Shown here: positions 61,124-64,000 of the stretch, one piece after another
How positions within the stretch are numbered: position 1 is the first letter of the stretch
Layout of the letters: each line of letters opens with the position of its first letter
Source: Neohoeflea coraliihabitans
GTDB lineage: Bacteria > Pseudomonadota > Alphaproteobacteria > Rhizobiales > Rhizobiaceae
Assembly (NCBI RefSeq): GCF_019334345.1
Contig: NZ_JAHWQX010000005.1
Coordinates: forward strand, 62,001 to 126,000
Length of the DNA: 64,000 nucleotides
Reading direction: 5' to 3'
The notes under the pieces: generated by a model
Seen by the model: only the letters and a program-made list of their open reading frames with translations
Databases searched by the model: none
What the model was told of the DNA's origin: nothing
Translations under genes and position numbers: made by a program

Positions 61124-61158
61124 AAAAAGAAAACCGGCCCCTCATGTCAAGGGGCCGG
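61124..61158 (-). terminator. Intrinsic terminator of ahcY
   Basis: CCGGCCCCT (61134-61142) and AGGGGCCGG (61150-61158) form a 9-bp stem with a 7-base loop. Read on the minus strand it is followed by TTTTCTTTTT (61133-61124). It lies 31 bp after the ahcY stop. Confidence 0.9.
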
Positions 61159-61189
61159 CATCAATATCTTGTGGTTTGCGTCGCTGTGC

Positions 61190-62590
61190 TTAATAGCGGT
61201 AGTGTTCCGGCTTGTACGGCCCTTGTGGCGTTACGCCAATATAGGCGGCTTGTTGTTCGCTGAGCTCGGTCAAGCGGACGCCGAGCTTGTCGAGGTGCAG
61301 GCGAGCGACATGCTCATCAAGATGCTTCGGCAGAACATAGACCTGGTTGCCGTACTGGTCGCCCTTGGTGAAGAGCTCGATCTGGGCCAGCACCTGATTG
61401 GTGAAGGAGGCGCTCATCACGAATGAAGGATGACCGGTGGCATTGCCGAGATTGAGCAGCCGGCCTTCCGAGAGCAGGATGATGCGATTGCCGCCCGGAA
61501 ACTCGATCATATCCACCTGGGGCTTGATGTTGTCCCATTTGAAATTGCGCAGGCCGGTGATTTCGATCTCATTGTCGAAATGACCGATATTGCCGACGAT
61601 CGCCATGTCTTTCATGGCACGCATATGGTCGAGCCGGATGACATCCTTGTTGCCGGTGGTGGTGATGAAGATGTCTGCGCTGTCGACGACATCCTCAAGA
61701 CGGACCACCTCAAATCCATCCATCGCCGCCTGCAATGCGCAGATCGGATCGACCTCGGTCACCTTGACACGGGCACCGGCGCCCGACAGCGATGCGGCAG
61801 ACCCCTTGCCGACATCGCCATAGCCGCACACAACCGCCACCTTGCCGGCCAACATCACGTCGGTGGCGCGGCGGATGCCGTCGACCAGCGATTCCTTGCA
61901 GCCATACTTGTTGTCGAATTTCGACTTGGTCACGGAATCGTTGACGTTGATGGCGGGGAAAGGCAACAGGCCGGCTCGCTGCAGCTGGTACAGGCGGTTG
62001 ACGCCGGTGGTGGTCTCCTCGGTGACGCCCTTCAAGGCATCGCGCTGACGGATGAAGAAGCCGGGTGACGCTTCAAGGCGCTTCTTGATCTGCGCAAAGA
62101 GGATTTCCTCTTCCTCACTGCCCGGATTGGACAATACATCCTCTCCGGACTCGGCGCGGGCGCCAAGCAGGATATACATGGTGGCGTCACCGCCATCATC
62201 CAGGATCATGTTGGATGGCTGACCGTCCGGCCACTGGAAGATCTGGTCCGTATAGCTCCAGTACTCCTCAAGCGTCTCGCCCTTGACCGCGAAAACGGGA
62301 ACGCCGGTAGCGGCGATGGCGGCAGCAGCATGGTCCTGGGTGGAGAAAATGTTGCAGGACGCCCAGCGCACCTCGGCGCCGAGCGCCACCAGCGTTTCAA
62401 TCAGCACCGCTGTCTGGATCGTCATATGCAGCGAGCCGGTGATGCGCGCGCCTTTCAGGGGCTGACTGTCACCAAATTCCTGCCGGCAGGCCATCAGGCC
62501 CGGCATTTCGGTTTCGGCGACGATGATTTCCTTACGGCCATAAGCGGCAAGGCCAATATCGGCAACCTTGTGATCTTCTGTAGGGGCCAT
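61190..62590 (-). CDS. ahcY: Adenosylhomocysteinase
   Basis: AhcY hydrolyses S-adenosylhomocysteine to adenosine and homocysteine, relieving product inhibition of methyltransferases. The ATG at 62590 (GGAGAA nine bases upstream) gives 466 residues. Motifs include [56 protein letters not shown] and NAD-binding [18 protein letters not shown]. The C-terminal [20 protein letters not shown] and final KPEHYRY (the Lys-Tyr that reaches the partner subunit's NAD) are also present. A perfect palindrome lies 92 bp upstream. The gene ends at its own terminator. Confidence 0.98.
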   Translation of the reverse strand: MAPTEDHKVADIGLAAYGRKEIIVAETEMPGLMACRQEFGDSQPLKGARITGSLHMTIQTAVLIETLVALGAEVRWASCNIFSTQDHAAAAIAATGVPVFAVKGETLEEYWSYTDQIFQWPDGQPSNMILDDGGDATMYILLGARAESGEDVLSNPGSEEEEILFAQIKKRLEASPGFFIRQRDALKGVTEETTTGVNRLYQLQRAGLLPFPAINVNDSVTKSKFDNKYGCKESLVDGIRRATDVMLAGKVAVVCGYGDVGKGSAASLSGAGARVKVTEVDPICALQAAMDGFEVVRLEDVVDSADIFITTTGNKDVIRLDHMRAMKDMAIVGNIGHFDNEIEITGLRNFKWDNIKPQVDMIEFPGGNRIILLSEGRLLNLGNATGHPSFVMSASFTNQVLAQIELFTKGDQYGNQVYVLPKHLDEHVARLHLDKLGVRLTELSEQQAAYIGVTPQGPYKPEHYRY

Positions 62591-62681
62591 GAAGTTCTCC
62601 GGCACTGGGATCGCCCGCGCGGTCCATCCGGCGCGGGATTGTGGCCGTGCCTTAGCAGGTTTCGCCAGGGGTGACAATGCC

Positions 62682-62703
62682 CACATAAAGATGTCTTTAT
62701 GTG
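62682..62703. promoter_or_regulatory. Palindromic candidate operator upstream of ahcY
   Basis: CACATAAAG (62682-62690) and CTTTATGTG (62695-62703) are perfect 9-bp inverted repeats with a four-base spacer, 92 bp before the ahcY start and 57 bp beyond the HPr stop. The AT-rich, short-spaced dyad looks like a dimeric repressor site rather than a terminator. ArsR-family regulators of the methionine/SAH cycle (SahR type) bind similar dyads in alphaproteobacteria as far as I recall, but the regulator is not in this window. Confidence 0.6.
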
Positions 62704-62759
62704 TTGATGCCCCTTCTAAGCGGCCTTCTGCGCCGCTTGATTGCGGGCCATCTGGAAGC

Positions 62760-63038
62760 TCAGGCCTCCTCGCCGAAACGGGAAGCGACGAGTTCATCGA
62801 GGGCGGTGAGAACTTCCTCGGCCTGTCGGCCAGAGGCTTCGACGATAATGGTCGATCCGGGTGAGGCGGCGAGTAGCATCAGTCCCATGATGGAGGTGCC
62901 GCCGACGGTGGTCCCATCGCGGGAGACGCGCACTTCGGCCTGAAAGGTCTCGGCAATCTGCACAAAGCGGGCCGAGGCGCGGGCATGCAGGCCGCGCTTG
63001 TTGACGATTGCCATTTCGCGCTTTTTCACCGCGGTCAT
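62760..63038 (-). CDS. ptsH: HPr phosphocarrier protein
   Basis: The 92-residue HPr contains the phospho-histidine site [15 protein letters not shown] (His18) and the second region [15 protein letters not shown]. The serine (Ser49) there corresponds to the regulatory Ser46 of Gram-positive HPr, the target of HPr kinase. The ATG overlaps the EIIA stop (ATGA). Together with EIIA and HprK it forms the regulatory PTS typical of alphaproteobacteria, which lack sugar-transport EIIBC here. Confidence 0.96.
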   Translation of the reverse strand: MTAVKKREMAIVNKRGLHARASARFVQIAETFQAEVRVSRDGTTVGGTSIMGLMLLAASPGSTIIVEASGRQAEEVLTALDELVASRFGEEA

Positions 63039-63436
63039 TTTCCCGTCAGCAAGCTACTGGCAACGTTGATGTATTTGCGGCCGGCCTCCTGGGCCTCGTG
63101 AAGGGCGCGCCGCATGTCGTTGGCGGTCCGGATGCCGGCCAGCTTGATCAACATCGGCAGATTGACCCCTGCGATGACTTCAACGCGGCCGTCATCCATC
63201 ACCGAGATCGACAGATTGGATGGAGTGCCACCGAACATGTCGGTGAGAATGATCACTCCGTGGCCGTCCTCGGCACGCGAGACCGCTTCGACAATATCGA
63301 GCCGACGCTGATCCATGTCGTCTTCGGGCCCGATGCATACGGTTTCAAACCCCGTCTGCGGACCGACCACATGTTCCAGCGCGTGCCGGAACTCCTCAGC
63401 CAGCTTGCCGTGGGTGACAAGCACCAGACCGATCAT
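63035..63436 (-). CDS. PTS EIIA component, mannose family (regulatory)
   Basis: The 133-residue single-domain EIIA-Man protein has the phosphorylation site LVLVTHGKLAEEF (His9), ILTDMFGGTPSNLSISVM and VNLPMLIKLA. Such stand-alone EIIA proteins in rhizobia and Brucella take phosphate from HPr and act as regulators rather than in sugar uptake. It is translationally coupled to ptsH and lies 176 bp downstream of hprK; that gap holds nothing I can assign. Confidence 0.95.
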   Translation of the reverse strand: MIGLVLVTHGKLAEEFRHALEHVVGPQTGFETVCIGPEDDMDQRRLDIVEAVSRAEDGHGVIILTDMFGGTPSNLSISVMDDGRVEVIAGVNLPMLIKLAGIRTANDMRRALHEAQEAGRKYINVASSLLTGK

Positions 63437-63612
63437 TTCGCCTCCAATCGCGTTTCCGCTTTTTCACGCCGCTCCAGGCCGATCTTCGGTCGCAACAACC
63501 GCGGAGGGCGTATCGGGGCGCCATCTTGGCGCGCTTGCTGCGATTATCAAGCCAAAATGTCATCAGATTGTCTTTTTTCAGGGCACTCGCAGAGCAGCCG
63601 CGAGAGGCCGCT

Positions 63613-64000
63613 TCAGAGCCGAGGGACAACGCCGGCGATGGAAAGCACCTCGAGGGGATCAATGCGGGCGGCATAATCAATCCTGAGAAGCGGCAGCACT
63701 CGGTCGCCGAGCGATACGGTCTCATCCTCTGGCGGCAAGCGCCCCTCGCCGACCGGCTGTCCCGGGGCGATCACCGCAGTCAGCCGAGCCCGAGATTGGC
63801 AGGACATGGAGAATATGCCGGTGCCCCTGATTTCGGCGCGGCCGGCGATCGGCTGCGGGCAGCTGGCGAGGACCCGGCCGGCGACCATCGACACGATCAC
63901 GCCGTCATCGGCGATGAGCGCCGCATGCCAGCCGCGACTGCGCGCGCCGGCGAGGCAGCGCAGAGCCAGCGACGTCTTGCCGGCGCCGGATGGACCGCAA
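63613..64000 (-). CDS. hprK: HPr kinase/phosphorylase, 5' end outside window
   Basis: The frame is open to the right edge and ends at 63613, giving about 129 residues. It begins inside the Walker A loop (CGPSGAGKTSLALRCLAGAR) and continues with GWHAALIADDGVIVSMVAGR, RAEIRGTGIFSM and LPPEDETVSLG. This is the compact alphaproteobacterial form that keeps only the C-terminal kinase domain. It phosphorylates HPr on serine. The position upstream of EIIA and HPr is the usual one; chvG/chvI would be expected just beyond the window. Confidence 0.92.
   Translation of the reverse strand, partial: CGPSGAGKTSLALRCLAGARSRGWHAALIADDGVIVSMVAGRVLASCPQPIAGRAEIRGTGIFSMSCQSRARLTAVIAPGQPVGEGRLPPEDETVSLGDRVLPLLRIDYAARIDPLEVLSIAGVVPRL

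Noticed and set aside
62591-62759. SAM/SAH riboswitch upstream of ahcY
   Set aside because: The only strong element is an AT-rich 22-bp dyad too small to be a riboswitch; it fits a protein operator better.

Overview
This 64-kb window is ordinary chromosomal DNA of an alphaproteobacterium, most likely of the order Hyphomicrobiales (Rhizobiales). The evidence is high GC, dense coding, the rhizobial type of phosphatidylethanolamine N-methyltransferase (PmtA), the ActS/ActR (RegB/RegA) redox pair, a DivL pseudokinase, the short HprK–EIIA–HPr regulatory PTS, and the block trpF-trpB-trpA-accD-folC / trxA-addA-addB-murU-tsaE-divL-ahcY-ptsH-EIIA-hprK that I recognise from rhizobial chromosomes. I see no rRNA, tRNA, IS element, prophage or CRISPR.

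Layout. 1-5.7 kb (mostly minus): the end of a peptide ABC transporter operon (binding protein plus M20 peptidase), a small RlpA-like protein, an SDR protein, queG and an FzlA-like GST-fold protein. 6-11.4 kb (plus): uppP, dnaJ, pmtA, pyrF, a DUF1330 protein and an NDUFA9-like protein. 11.5-19 kb (minus): the 3' remnant of a LysR gene, an acyltransferase, dnaK with a good sigma-32 promoter, a class A PBP and an M20 dipeptidase. Between the dipeptidase and polA lies an unannotated minus-strand RNA candidate with three perfect hairpins, each with a C-rich loop. 19.5-31.3 kb (plus): polA, a second structured RNA candidate ending in a strong terminator, a YnjBCD-type ABC transporter coupled to hrpB, and actS-actR. 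31.3-36.7 kb: mmcB, an L,D-transpeptidase lipoprotein, malate synthase G and a cytochrome P450. 36.9-48.6 kb (plus): gyrB, a PHB depolymerase, a DUF2852 membrane protein, a YgjP-type metallopeptidase, and a tightly packed trpF-trpB-orf-cutA-trpA-accD-folC series. 48.6-64 kb (minus): trxA, addA, addB, murU, a tsaE-amgK fusion, divL, ahcY, HPr, EIIA and the truncated hprK.

How the genes fit together. Several sets work as units. MurU with the AmgK half of the fusion recycles cell-wall MurNAc. UppP, the PBP, the L,D-transpeptidase, RlpA and the FzlA-like protein concern envelope growth and division. AddAB, PolA, MmcB and GyrB concern DNA. AhcY and PmtA are linked through S-adenosylhomocysteine, which PmtA makes and AhcY removes.

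The points most worth following are the two RNA candidates flanking polA, the Tyr-for-His change in the DivL homologue, the apparent in-place inversion of the dnaJ-pmtA-pyrF block that separates dnaJ from dnaK, a perfect palindrome upstream of ahcY, and an unrecognised gene translationally coupled into the trp series. I did not identify a clearly new multi-gene defence or metabolic system. All family names come from motif recognition and memory; no database search was possible.
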